A stretch of 64,000 nt of DNA from Streptomyces humidus (GCF_014649655.1 NZ_BMTL01000004.1:142340-206339), one strand, 5' to 3'; positions 55,720 to 64,000 are shown, numbered from the stretch's first letter. The notes: generated by a model not told the origin, from the letters alone. Translations and numbers: made by a program.

Positions 55720-58029
55720 CTAGCGCCCCAGGCGGCCGCGGACCATGCCGACGAGCGAGTTGAGCTCCTCGATGCGCATTCTGCGGGCGGCGAGGAAGAA
55801 CACGCCGAGCAGGAGCGCCCCGCCGGCCAGCAGAGCGGCGAAGGAGCCGAGAACGCCCTGGCCCAGGCTGTGTCCGATGCCGTAGCAGGCCGCGCCGCTG
55901 ATCAGCGCGGCAGGCACCGAGGCGATGCACAGACGGGCGTACGTCCGCAGGACGTGGGAGCCGTCGAGGTCACCGTCGAGCCGCTTGCGGAGCCGGTTCC
56001 AGGCGACGCCGACGCCGATCGCGTAGGCCAGACCGTAGGAAGCCGCCATGCCGACCACGGCCCAGCGGGCGGGCAGGACGAAGTAGCAGACCGCCGAGGC
56101 ACTCGCGTTGACCGCGGCCACGATGACCGTGTTGTAGAAGGGGGTGCGGGTGTCTTCGTAGGCGTAGAAGGCGCGCAGGACGACGTACTGCACGGAGTAG
56201 GGGATCAGGCCGAGGCCGAAGGCCATCAGCATGAAGCCCATGTTCGTGGCTTCGCTGGTGCCCGAGGAACCGAAGATCAGCGTGCACATGGGGATGCCGA
56301 GGGCGAGGAAGCCGAAGGCGATCGGCACGATCGCCACGGCCGTGGTGCGCAGGCCCTGCGAGATGTCGTCGCGGACCGCGCCGCCGTCGCCCTCGGCGGC
56401 CGAGCGCGAGATGCGGGGCAGCAGGGCGGCCATCAGGGAGACGGTGATGATGGCCTGGGGCAGGCCCCAGATCAGCTGGGCGTTTGCGTAGGCCGCGAAG
56501 CCCGTGCCGTCGACCGGCGAGTCCTTGCCGGCCGAGGTGGACAGCTGGGTCACGACGAGCGCGCCCGCCTGGTTGGCCAGGACGAAGAGGACGGTCCACT
56601 TGGCGAGCGTCGCCGCCTTGCCGAGGCCGTGGCCCCTCCAGTCGAAGCGCAGCCGCAGCCGGAACCCGGTCTCGCGCAGGTACGGGATCATGGCGAGAGC
56701 CTGGACGACCAGGCCGAGCAGGATCCCGATGCCGAGGAGGCGCTCACCCTCCGGCGGAATGCTCGTGACCTTCATGCCGGAGTCGGCGGCGGTGCCGTAG
56801 ACCCAGATGAACATGCCCAGCGTCACGATGATGACGATGTTGTTGAGGACGGGCGTCCACATCATCGCGCCGAACTTTCCGCGCGCGTTCAGGATCTGAC
56901 CCATCACCACGTGGACGCCCATGAAGAAGATCGAGGGCAGGAAGTAGCGGACGAACGTGACGCCGACCTCGTTGGCCGCCGGGTTGCTGGCGACCGAGTC
57001 GGACAGGAGGCGGATCAGGACGGGAGCCGCGGCGATCGCGGCGACCGTGAGCAGGCCCAGCGCCACCATGACGAGGGTGAGCAGGCGGTTGGCGTAGGCC
57101 TCGCCGCCGTCCTCGTCTTCCTTCATGGCGCGCACGAGCTGCGGCACGAAGACGGAGTTGAGTCCGCCGCCGACGGTCAGGATGTAGATCATCGTCGGGA
57201 GCTGGTAGGCGACCTGGAAGGTGTCGCCGAGCAGGCCGACGCCCAGCGCGGAGACGATCAGCGCGGAGCGGACGAAGCCGGTGAGCCGGGAGACCATCGT
57301 GCCCGCGGCCATGACGGCGCTGGACTTCAGCAGTCCCGACGCCCGACCGCCCTTCTTCGGGGCGGGGGCCGGCTCACGGGCCGTGCCGGGGGCCGCGGTG
57401 AGGTTCATGGTCTGGTCCACCGCGGGGGTGGCGGCCATCGGAGCCGGGTACCGCTGCGGTGCTCCCGGCCCGCCCGACGGCTGGGCCGGGCCCGGCACGG
57501 CCGGAGGCTCCGCCGACGGCCGGGAGTCGCTCTGCGGCTGATGGCCGGTCTGCTGTTGGTAGCCGCTCTGCTGCTGGTCCCGGAAGAGGTGGGCGAAGGC
57601 ATCCGGCTGGTGCTGCTGTTCTCCGGAGTGCGTGACCAGGTCGTCGACGCCCACGAACTGGGTGGTGCGGGGGTCGTCGCCGTACGGGAGGTACTGCGTG
57701 GGGCCTTCCGGCTCGGGTGCCGGTGTCTTGGCCCACACGTGCGGGTCGGGGGCGTACGGGGACTGCGGGGGCGGGCCGTAGAGGGGCTGCTGTGGCTCAT
57801 AGGCGCCCGGAGGCGGAGGGGGGTGCGCGGCGCGGTCGTAGAGCGCCTCGGCGACCGGGTCCTGCGCGGTGAGGTCCTGGGCCCGGTAGGGGTCCTGGTC
57901 GTAGGCGTCCTGGAGGTACATGTCCGCGGGGTGCTGCGGCGGCACCTGGCCCTGCTCGGGTGGCGGGCCCTCGGGGTGCCCCGAGCCGCCCGCGGCCCGG
58001 CCGCGGTCACCGTCGTACGGCGCGTTCAT
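55720..58029 (-). CDS. murJ: lipid II flippase MurJ (MviN)
   Basis: 769 residues, ATG behind GAGGTGGGG. The N-terminal cytoplasmic region of about 240 residues is disordered and rich in Pro, Gln, Tyr and Asp (PPPEQGQVPPQHP, YQQQTGHQPQ). The MviN/MurJ core (about 245-760) has about 14 membrane helices and conserved charged positions such as FVRSALI and MGQILNARGKFG. It exports lipid II to the outer face of the membrane. The mycobacterial C-terminal pseudokinase is absent here and is instead encoded by the next gene, 188 bp downstream. Confidence 0.95.
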   Translation of the reverse strand: MNAPYDGDRGRAAGGSGHPEGPPPEQGQVPPQHPADMYLQDAYDQDPYRAQDLTAQDPVAEALYDRAAHPPPPPGAYEPQQPLYGPPPQSPYAPDPHVWAKTPAPEPEGPTQYLPYGDDPRTTQFVGVDDLVTHSGEQQHQPDAFAHLFRDQQQSGYQQQTGHQPQSDSRPSAEPPAVPGPAQPSGGPGAPQRYPAPMAATPAVDQTMNLTAAPGTAREPAPAPKKGGRASGLLKSSAVMAAGTMVSRLTGFVRSALIVSALGVGLLGDTFQVAYQLPTMIYILTVGGGLNSVFVPQLVRAMKEDEDGGEAYANRLLTLVMVALGLLTVAAIAAAPVLIRLLSDSVASNPAANEVGVTFVRYFLPSIFFMGVHVVMGQILNARGKFGAMMWTPVLNNIVIIVTLGMFIWVYGTAADSGMKVTSIPPEGERLLGIGILLGLVVQALAMIPYLRETGFRLRLRFDWRGHGLGKAATLAKWTVLFVLANQAGALVVTQLSTSAGKDSPVDGTGFAAYANAQLIWGLPQAIITVSLMAALLPRISRSAAEGDGGAVRDDISQGLRTTAVAIVPIAFGFLALGIPMCTLIFGSSGTSEATNMGFMLMAFGLGLIPYSVQYVVLRAFYAYEDTRTPFYNTVIVAAVNASASAVCYFVLPARWAVVGMAASYGLAYAIGVGVAWNRLRKRLDGDLDGSHVLRTYARLCIASVPAALISGAACYGIGHSLGQGVLGSFAALLAGGALLLGVFFLAARRMRIEELNSLVGMVRGRLGR

Positions 58030-58073
58030 GGTTACCCCACCTCATCGTCCCCGGCCCACCGGCCACGACATCC

Positions 58074-60473
58074 TCAACGGTCCACTCTCTCACCCGTGCC
58101 GGACGGGTCTGCGCTTTCCGCTTCGGTGTCCGGGCTCTCGTCACTCGGCTGCTCCGGGTCGTCTGCCCCGGCTGACGCGCCGGAGTATTCCCTGTGACGG
58201 TCCCGGGGCCCCGCAGGGTTCTGCGGGGCGCCCGCGGTCTCGTCGCCCTCGTCGGGGCCGTCCTCGTCGGCTTCCCCGGCGTCGCGGGCGGCGGCACGCT
58301 TGCGCTGGGTGTACATGCGGAAGCCGGCCAGCACCAGCAGCAGGACGCCGCCACCGATGACCAGCATCACCGTGGCCGTGATCTCGGTGACCTTCACATC
58401 GAAGGTCACCGGCGCTCCGTACTCCTGGCCGTCCTCGGTGTACAGCTGGGCGATCACCGTCGTCTGGCCGTTGACCTTCGCGGATGTGCTGAACTTCACT
58501 GTCGTCGTATGGCCGCCGGAGACCGTGATCGGCTGCTCCGCGTAGGGCTCGCCGGAGATCTCCAGACGGGTCGAGTTCGTGGAGGTGAGCCGCAGGACCA
58601 GGTGGCCGACGCCCTGCACGAGGTTGTTCTGCACGGTCACCGGGATCGTGGCGCTGCGTCCGGAGAGCTTGGTCTCCGACTTGTCGATCAGCTTGACCTG
58701 CCCGGTCAGCGTGTCGAGGTACGTCCGCACGCTTTGCCTGAACGCGCTCACCACGGCGCTGCGACCCCGCCAGGACGTGGACATCTCGCGGTTTATGGCC
58801 CGCCCGAAGGGGGTCACCACCCTTGCCTCGTTGGCGAGGATCACCTTGAAGTTGTCGAGCTTGTCCTGGGTGTCCGCGATCTCCTCGAAGGCCGCCCGGG
58901 GCAGCTCCCGCTTGCGCAGCGACGCCGGATACGCCGACCTGGACGGTACCTTCGTGCTGGCGGCCGGGTCGGGCTTGGCCTTGGCGGCCACCGCGAGCTG
59001 CTGGGGCTGCGACCAGGTGCCGCCCTGGAGCTGTGTGACGGCCTCCGCGAGCGCCCGGGCCTGATTCGCGGTCGGCATGCGCTGGGGCGCGACGACGATG
59101 CTGCGCTGCTTGTCCGTCTGCTGGTTCAGCTCCAGGCTCTGCGCGAGGAACTCCTGCACGGCGAGCGTGGACGCGGAGGCCTTCGTGAGATCTCCCTCGA
59201 ACATCCTGGACAGCCGCCAGTCCGCGACGAGTGCCGTGGTGCCGCCGCCGATGGGGCGGGCTGCGGAGGGAGTGTAGGAGAGGTCGCCGGTCTCGGCGAG
59301 GCTGTCGCTGCGTGCGATGACCTTGTCGGCGCCGGCGGAGGTGGCGACCTTGACGATCGACGGGTCGACGGCGCCGTCCACCGGCCAGGCGAAGTCGGTG
59401 CTCGGGGTCACGTGGAGCACCGTCTCCACCGTGGTGGCGGCGACGTCGGTGGCCTCCTTGAGCTGGCTCAGGGAGCCGGCGACGCCGGTGCCGTTGTGGG
59501 CCAGCGAGGCCAGGTCGGGGTCGGCGAAGGGCAGCGCGACGACCTCCTTGCCGGTGACCGCGGCCTGCAGCTCGCCGAGCCACTGCTTCGCGACCGCCTG
59601 CTGGGTTCCGGGCGTCGTGGTGTCGCCGTCGCCCCGGATGCGGTAGCTGCCGGCCATGGCGTCGACGGACGCCAGCAGGTCCGGGTCGATGACCCACGTG
59701 ACGTCGAGGTCCTTGCCCAGGGTCAGCATCTGGTCCAGGCGACCGCCGGGGGCGATCTCCTTGGCCAGGTCCTCGTTGAGGAAGACCGGGGTCTGCTGCG
59801 CGTTCGAGCCGGTCTCCGCCGTCATGTGGACGGTGGACACCAGCGGCCACAGCACAGTCGTCGAGGTCCGGGAGTCGGCCTCGTCGGCCTGCCACGGGAG
59901 GAAGGTCCGCTGTACGCCCAGGACCTGGTCCCACTGCTGTGCGGACGTCTGGCCGGACAGGGAGACTCCGAGCGGATAGACCCCCTCCTTGCCCAGGTCG
60001 AGCTTGTCGACCGGGACGGAGATGCTGAAGTGCTGGGCCACGCCGGGCATGAGCTTGGCGAACTTGGCGACGTATTTGCCGCCGACCGGGGAACCGTCGT
60101 CGACGGGGAGGGAGTCCGCTCGTGCGGCCGCCCTGTCGATCGCCGAGCGGGTGGCGAGCGCCTCGCCCAGGCGCAGGTCCACGTGAGCGGCGGTGACCGC
60201 CTGTTTGCCGTTGTTCGTGACCGTGCCCGAGACGGTCAACGTGTCCCCGTCGGCAGGGGCGCTCGGGCTGAGCGAGTCGACGGCGACGGCCACCGTGCCT
60301 CCGTCGGAGGCCTCCTTGACGCCGGCCTGGACGGCGGCCTGCGCGGTGCCGGCGGCGGGCAGCTGGAGAAGACCGGCCAGCAGGGGCGCCCCGGCGAGCA
60401 GTGCTCCGGTGCGCCGCAGCAACCGGCGGGCAGGTGAGGGAGTCATCCCCGGGAAGTCTGCCGCCTCGGCCAC
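58074..60473 (-). CDS. DUF6049 family secreted/membrane protein
   Basis: 799 residues from the codon at 60473; an ATG at 60446 (MTPSPARRLLRRTG) is an equally possible start. Signal peptide about 10-46, then a large ectodomain with Ig-like strands (about 55-180, LTVSGTVTNNGKQAV). A central alpha/beta region follows (about 200-560, TWVIDPDLLASVD, ALPFADPDLASLAHN). There is a C-terminal membrane helix (about 715-737) and an acidic cytoplasmic tail of 55 residues. It occupies the place before murJ in actinobacteria and is transcribed with it (44-bp gap). A link to wall precursor export is inferred from context only. Confidence 0.87.
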   Translation of the reverse strand: MAEAADFPGMTPSPARRLLRRTGALLAGAPLLAGLLQLPAAGTAQAAVQAGVKEASDGGTVAVAVDSLSPSAPADGDTLTVSGTVTNNGKQAVTAAHVDLRLGEALATRSAIDRAAARADSLPVDDGSPVGGKYVAKFAKLMPGVAQHFSISVPVDKLDLGKEGVYPLGVSLSGQTSAQQWDQVLGVQRTFLPWQADEADSRTSTTVLWPLVSTVHMTAETGSNAQQTPVFLNEDLAKEIAPGGRLDQMLTLGKDLDVTWVIDPDLLASVDAMAGSYRIRGDGDTTTPGTQQAVAKQWLGELQAAVTGKEVVALPFADPDLASLAHNGTGVAGSLSQLKEATDVAATTVETVLHVTPSTDFAWPVDGAVDPSIVKVATSAGADKVIARSDSLAETGDLSYTPSAARPIGGGTTALVADWRLSRMFEGDLTKASASTLAVQEFLAQSLELNQQTDKQRSIVVAPQRMPTANQARALAEAVTQLQGGTWSQPQQLAVAAKAKPDPAASTKVPSRSAYPASLRKRELPRAAFEEIADTQDKLDNFKVILANEARVVTPFGRAINREMSTSWRGRSAVVSAFRQSVRTYLDTLTGQVKLIDKSETKLSGRSATIPVTVQNNLVQGVGHLVLRLTSTNSTRLEISGEPYAEQPITVSGGHTTTVKFSTSAKVNGQTTVIAQLYTEDGQEYGAPVTFDVKVTEITATVMLVIGGGVLLLVLAGFRMYTQRKRAAARDAGEADEDGPDEGDETAGAPQNPAGPRDRHREYSGASAGADDPEQPSDESPDTEAESADPSGTGERVDR

Positions 60474-60523
60474 GCGTTCGTCCGTCCCTCGTCGTCGTCA
60501 GTGGTCGTCGGAATGTGCGTCCA

Positions 60524-60540
60524 CGCATCGTAACGATGCG
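60524..60540. promoter_or_regulatory. 17-bp palindrome upstream of DUF6049 and cca
   Basis: CGCATCGTAACGATGCG, two perfect 8-bp arms around one base, in the divergent promoter region. It is the form of a dimeric repressor site; the binding protein is unknown. Confidence 0.5.
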
Positions 60541-60601
60541 CGCTGAGGGGAAGTGCCACGGACTCCTCCACAAGATCGCGGAAGACAACCGGCTCGTCCG
60601 C

Positions 60602-60613
60602 TATATGCATATA
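60602..60613. promoter_or_regulatory. AT-only-flanked palindrome TATATGCATATA
   Basis: A 12-bp perfect palindrome within an AT-rich stretch (60602-60616), striking in a genome of this GC content. It lies 67 bp upstream of the cca start in the divergent cca/DUF6049 region and offers -10-like sequences on both strands. Confidence 0.5.
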
Positions 60614-60679
60614 TAAGGAGAAGGGCTCGTAAGCGGGCAAGAGGCGGTCTTGACAGCGTATCGGCGGAGGTGTCCGTCC

Positions 60680-62197
60680 ATGGCGAAACGAGGCGGCCGC
60701 GGCCCGCGCGGCCACGTACCCTCTTCTGTTGTGCCGAACGCCAACGAAGACAATCTCAGCGTCCTGAGCCAGGTGCAGCACCGTGCGGTGAGCGAACTGC
60801 TGCGGGTGGCCCCTGTCGCCGACGACCTCGCCCGCCGCTTCCAGAAGGCCGGGTTCTCCCTCGCCCTGGTCGGCGGCTCGGTCCGTGACGCGTTGCTCGG
60901 CCGGCTCGGCAATGACCTGGACTTCACGACGGACGCCCGGCCCGAGGACATCCTCAAGATCGTGCGGCCGTGGGCGGACTCCGTATGGGAGGTCGGCATC
61001 GCCTTCGGCACCGTCGGCGTCCAGAAGGATGTCCGCGTCGGAGACATCGATCGAAGCTTCCAGATCGAGGTCACCACCTACCGCTCGGAGGCGTACGACC
61101 GCACCTCGCGCAAGCCTGAGGTGTCGTACGGCGACTCCATCGAGCAAGACCTCGTGCGCCGGGACTTCACGGTGAACGCCATGGCCGTGGCCCTTCCTGA
61201 GAAGGAGTTCATCGACCCGCACGGGGGCCTCGGTGACCTCGCGGCACGTGTGCTGCGTACGCCGGGCACTCCGGAGGAGTCCTTCTCGGACGATCCGCTG
61301 CGCATGATGCGCGCCGCCCGCTTCGCCGCCCAGCTCGACTTCGAGGTCGCACCGGATGTGGTCACGGCGATGACGGAGATGTCCGAGCGCATCGAGATCG
61401 TCTCGGCCGAGCGGGTCCGGGACGAGCTGAACAAGCTGATCCTCTCCGCGTACCCGCGTAAAGGACTCTCCCTGCTGGTCGGCACAGGTCTTGCCGACCG
61501 TGTGCTGCCCGAATTGCCCGCGCTCCGGCTGGAGAGTGACGAGCACCACCGGCACAAGGACGTCTATGAGCACACCCTGATCGTTCTTGAACAGGCCATG
61601 GCTCTGGAGCAGAACGGGCCCGACCTCGTTCTGCGGCTCGCCGCGCTGCTGCACGACATCGGCAAGCCGCGCACCCGTCGCTTCGAGAAGGACGGCCGTG
61701 TCTCGTTCCACCACCACGAGGTGGTCGGCGCGAAGATGACGAAGAAGCGGATGACTGCTCTGAAGTACTCCAACGAGCTGGTGAAGGACGTCTCTCGTCT
61801 GGTCGAACTCCATCTGCGCTTCCACGGCTACGGCGCGGGCGAATGGACGGACTCCGCGGTGCGTCGCTATGTGCGGGACGCCGGGCCGCTGCTCGAACGG
61901 CTCCACAAGCTGACGCGTTCGGACTGCACGACGCGTAACAGGCGCAAGGCGGCCACGCTCTCCCGGGCGTATGACGGGTTGGAGGAGCGCATCTCCGAGC
62001 TGAAGGAGCGCGAGGAGCTGGATGCAATCCGTCCTGACCTGGACGGCAACCAGATCATGGAGATCCTGGGCGTCGGCCCCGGTCCCGCCATCGGCAAGGC
62101 GTACAAGTACCTGCTGGAACTGCGCCTGGAGAATGGCCCGATGGAGTACGACGCCGCGGTGTCGGCTCTCAAGGAATGGTGGGCAGAGCAGGACTGA
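60680..62197 (+). CDS. cca: tRNA nucleotidyltransferase (CCA-adding enzyme)
   Basis: 505 residues from the ATG at 60680, with GGAGG 8 nt upstream; a TTG at 60650 is less likely. Polymerase-beta-type head with VGGSVRDALLGR and DLDFTTDA (metal-binding D-x-D), RRDFTVNAMAV, and the nucleotide-selecting neck. An HD phosphohydrolase-like domain (about 285-400) has LAALLHDIGKPRTR and FHHHEVVG. It adds or repairs the 3' CCA of tRNAs, needed here because tRNA-Ala and tRNA-Ile in this window lack an encoded CCA. Confidence 0.96.
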   Translation: MAKRGGRGPRGHVPSSVVPNANEDNLSVLSQVQHRAVSELLRVAPVADDLARRFQKAGFSLALVGGSVRDALLGRLGNDLDFTTDARPEDILKIVRPWADSVWEVGIAFGTVGVQKDVRVGDIDRSFQIEVTTYRSEAYDRTSRKPEVSYGDSIEQDLVRRDFTVNAMAVALPEKEFIDPHGGLGDLAARVLRTPGTPEESFSDDPLRMMRAARFAAQLDFEVAPDVVTAMTEMSERIEIVSAERVRDELNKLILSAYPRKGLSLLVGTGLADRVLPELPALRLESDEHHRHKDVYEHTLIVLEQAMALEQNGPDLVLRLAALLHDIGKPRTRRFEKDGRVSFHHHEVVGAKMTKKRMTALKYSNELVKDVSRLVELHLRFHGYGAGEWTDSAVRRYVRDAGPLLERLHKLTRSDCTTRNRRKAATLSRAYDGLEERISELKEREELDAIRPDLDGNQIMEILGVGPGPAIGKAYKYLLELRLENGPMEYDAAVSALKEWWAEQD

Positions 62198-62210
62198 CGT
62201 GTGAGACGCG

Positions 62211-62234
62211 GGTGTGTTTCACGTGAAACACACC
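62211..62234. promoter_or_regulatory. parS: parS site 6 in a 24-bp palindrome
   Basis: Perfect GTTTCACGTGAAAC at 62216-62229, extended symmetrically to a 24-bp perfect palindrome, 13 bp after the cca stop. Confidence 0.93.
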
Positions 62235-62261
62235 TGGCCGATGCGGTGGATGGACATGCGA

Positions 62262-62293
62262 AGGGGCGGTGTTTCACGTGAAACACCGCCCCT
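62262..62293. promoter_or_regulatory. parS: parS site 7 in a 32-bp palindrome
   Basis: Perfect GTTTCACGTGAAAC at 62271-62284, extended by AGGGGCGGT and its complement to a 32-bp perfect palindrome. It lies between the convergent cca and LppU-like genes and may double as their terminator. Confidence 0.93.
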
Positions 62294-62306
62294 GCCTGCT
62301 ACTGCC

Positions 62307-62822
62307 TTACTTCTTGTAGTCCTTCAGGCAGAGCAGGAAGTTGGTGCCGTCACCGCTTTCGGTGTACGAGTACTGGAAGTCCTTGGACTTCTCTTCGCAC
62401 TTACTGTCGGCCGTGGTCTGCGTGTAGGTACCCTCGACCTTCGCCAGCACGATGAACTGCGCCTGCGAGGAGTCGCACTTGACGACCTCGAGGTCCGGGT
62501 TGTTGTCGTCGCTGTTGCCACGGTGCATGCAGTCGCCGACAGCTGCCGTCTTGGCGTCGTCCTGGCTCGATATGTATCCGCCGATGACCGCACCGATGAC
62601 CGCGATGACGACGACAACTCGCATGATCAGCTTGAAGCTGACCTTGCGGCGGGGCTGCTCCGGCGGGACCGCGCCGTAGGGGGCGGTGGGGTAGCCGGGC
62701 TGGCCGGGCTGCTGGGGGTAGCCGCCCTGCGGCGGGTACGGAGCCTGGCCCTGGGGCTGGCCATAGGACTGCTGGCCCGGCTGCGCGAACGGGTTCTGGC
62801 CCTGGGGCGGCGGAGTCGACAT
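62307..62822 (-). CDS. LppU/SCO3897-family membrane protein
   Basis: 171 residues. The N-terminal 55 residues are Pro/Gln/Gly/Tyr-rich repeats (PQGQAPYPPQGGYPQQPGQP). One membrane helix follows (about 62-82, LIMRVVVVIAVIGAVIGGY), then an outer domain of about 88 residues with four cysteines (GDCMHR, VVKCDSS, SKCEEK, LLCLKD), likely two disulfides. It matches the LppU/SCO3897 family, found at this position after cca in S. coelicolor. There is no lipobox, so it is anchored by the helix. Role unknown. Confidence 0.82.
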   Translation of the reverse strand: MSTPPPQGQNPFAQPGQQSYGQPQGQAPYPPQGGYPQQPGQPGYPTAPYGAVPPEQPRRKVSFKLIMRVVVVIAVIGAVIGGYISSQDDAKTAAVGDCMHRGNSDDNNPDLEVVKCDSSQAQFIVLAKVEGTYTQTTADSKCEEKSKDFQYSYTESGDGTNFLLCLKDYKK

Positions 62823-62947
62823 TTGGGGGTCCCCCTAGAAAACTTGGACGTGGCGCGAAATCGCTCGCGAGGTAAGACGCACGTAAGTTACCGGGCCCCA
62901 CTGACAACCCTGAAGCCGGGCGAAGGTCTGTGTCACTGATGTGACAC

Positions 62948-64000
62948 TCACCTACGCGCAAAGCGGACCATAGCGCCAGCAACTGCTCCGTAGATAACGG
63001 AGACCGTGACAACAAGCCCCGGTGAGCGTCCGTCGGCGGGCAGCATCAGCGCGGCGACAGCGGCGGCGCCGACGAACGCGACGTTGAACAGGACGTCGTA
63101 GAGCGAGAAGATCCGGCCGCGAAAGCCGTCCTCCACGCAGGCCTGTACGACCGTGTCGGTGGCGATCTTCGCGCCCTGGGTGACCAGCCCCAGGACGAAC
63201 GCGGCGGTGAACGTGGTGAGCTGGGCGAACGGAAGCATCAGGGCGAGCTCCAGAACCGCGGCGACCGCGGCACAGACGGCGATCCAGCGGACCGGACCGA
63301 GCCGGTCCGCAGCCCAGGGGGTCACGACCGCCGCGACGAAGAAGCCGGCGCCGGAGACGCCCACCGCCAGTCCCAGGAGGGCCAGTCCGTCGTCCGGGTC
63401 GGACGACCAGGCGTACCGGCACAGCATCAGCACCATGACGGTCAGGGCGCCGTAGCAGAACCGCATCAGCGAGATCGAGCCGAGAGCCCAGGCGGCCTTT
63501 CTGCGCTGGGGCTCTGCGAGGTGACGTATGCCGGCGGAAAGTCCGTGGGCGGTGCCCTGGAGAGCGCCCGCCAGCCGGGACCTGCCGAGACCGTCGTCGG
63601 GGCCGAGCAGATTCACCGCCATCGAGAGGGAGACCAGTGCGGCGCACAGATACAGCGCGCACGCCAGCAGCACCACGGCCGCGTCGGTGTCCGAGACCGT
63701 CAGGCGGACGACGAAGGCGAGACCACCGCCCGCGACCGCGGCCAGCGTCCCGGCCGTCGGGGAAAGGGAGTTGGCCATCACCAGCCGTTCGCCGTCGACC
63801 ACGCGGGGCAGGGCCGCCGACAGCCCGGCGAGGACGAAACGGTTGACCGCCGTGACACAGAGCGCCGAGGCGTAGAAGAGCCAGTCGGGGACCTTGCCGA
63901 TCATCAGGAAGGCCGTCACCGAAGCCAGCACCGCTCGCAGCAGGTTGCCGTGCAGGAGCACCTGGCGACGGCGCCAGCGGTCGAGCAGGACGCCCGCGAA
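62948..64000 (-). CDS. MFS transporter, 5' end outside the window
   Basis: The stop is at 62948 and the frame stays open to the right edge (about 350 residues seen). Repeated hydrophobic helices and MFS-type loops are visible: FAGVLLDRWRRRQVLLHGN at the edge corresponds to the helix 2-3 loop, and ACVEDGFRGRIFSLYDV lies in the second half. It is a major facilitator superfamily permease, presumably an exporter; the substrate cannot be told. By position it corresponds to the gene after the LppU-like gene in S. coelicolor. Confidence 0.88.
   Translation of the reverse strand, partial: FAGVLLDRWRRRQVLLHGNLLRAVLASVTAFLMIGKVPDWLFYASALCVTAVNRFVLAGLSAALPRVVDGERLVMANSLSPTAGTLAAVAGGGLAFVVRLTVSDTDAAVVLLACALYLCAALVSLSMAVNLLGPDDGLGRSRLAGALQGTAHGLSAGIRHLAEPQRRKAAWALGSISLMRFCYGALTVMVLMLCRYAWSSDPDDGLALLGLAVGVSGAGFFVAAVVTPWAADRLGPVRWIAVCAAVAAVLELALMLPFAQLTTFTAAFVLGLVTQGAKIATDTVVQACVEDGFRGRIFSLYDVLFNVAFVGAAAVAALMLPADGRSPGLVVTVSVIYGAVAGAMVRFARR

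Noticed and set aside
55465..58197. 910-codon plus-strand frame opposite murJ
   Set aside because: Shadow of murJ and its neighbour; no start context and no domain.

Overview
The window is a stretch of a high-GC Streptomyces chromosome centred on the origin of replication. This rests on the very high GC content with GC-rich third codon positions, frequent GTG and some TTG starts, and the gene order gyrA-gyrB-dciA-recF-gnd-dnaN-oriC-dnaA-rpmH-rnpA-yidD-yidC-jag-rsmG-parA-parB. Lineage markers are CrgA, class E sortases, a DLW-39 protein, DUF5324, DUF6049 and an LppU/SCO3897-type protein. Wherever I recognise a gene, the layout follows the Streptomyces coelicolor SCO3844-SCO3898 neighbourhood as I remember it.

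Left end (1-4.7 kb): a truncated DUF2252 gene, a secreted trypsin-fold protein with FG-GAP repeats whose catalytic His and Ser are replaced, a small exported protein, about 1.4 kb with no gene I can support, and tRNA-Leu(CAG) followed by a series of hairpins including a 36-bp perfect palindrome. From 5.1 to 13.3 kb runs a plus-strand cell-wall and signalling operon: fhaA, fhaB, pstP, rodA, pbpA, pknB. From 13.5 to 24 kb there is a small secreted protein, a DNA-binding protein fused to an Mrr-type nuclease domain, three class E sortases interleaved with a pabA/trpG amidotransferase and a 53-residue membrane protein, a DUF881 protein, crgA, a cluster of DnaA boxes, a rhomboid protease, a cyclophilin, DUF5324, tRNA-Ala(TGC) and a helix-turn-helix regulator with a 17-bp inverted repeat in front of it. 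From 24 to 29 kb there is a second membrane Ser/Thr kinase, a secreted or membrane protein of unknown role, DLW-39, a DUF6344-like secreted protein and tRNA-Ile(GAT).

The replication core (29.2-42.2 kb) is transcribed leftward: dnaA, the oriC array of about 20 DnaA boxes, dnaN, gnd, recF, dciA, gyrB, gyrA and a DUF3566 membrane protein. Rightward from 42.5 kb come rpmH, rnpA, yidD, yidC, jag, rsmG, then parA and parB. Seven perfect parS sites (GTTTCACGTGAAAC) lie between 47.2 and 62.3 kb, all to the right of oriC. The rest of the right arm holds an acetyltransferase, trxB-trxA behind a SigR-type promoter, sigM with its anti-sigma factor, a membrane pseudokinase next to murJ (together resembling the single mycobacterial MviN protein), DUF6049, cca, an LppU-like protein and a truncated MFS transporter.

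Functionally the window joins origin firing (DnaA, oriC, distant DnaA boxes), helicase loading and clamp (DciA, DnaN), supercoiling (gyrase) and segregation (ParA, ParB, parS) to wall growth and its phosphorylation control (PknB, PstP, FhaA, FhaB, RodA, PbpA, MurJ with its pseudokinase, CrgA). Most genes are expected for this locus. The features I found most worth checking are the Mrr fusion protein, the DnaA-box cluster between crgA and the rhomboid gene, the operator-like repeat at the HTH gene, the parS sites built into longer palindromes, and the coding-like remnants next to tRNA-Leu and between rsmG and parA.
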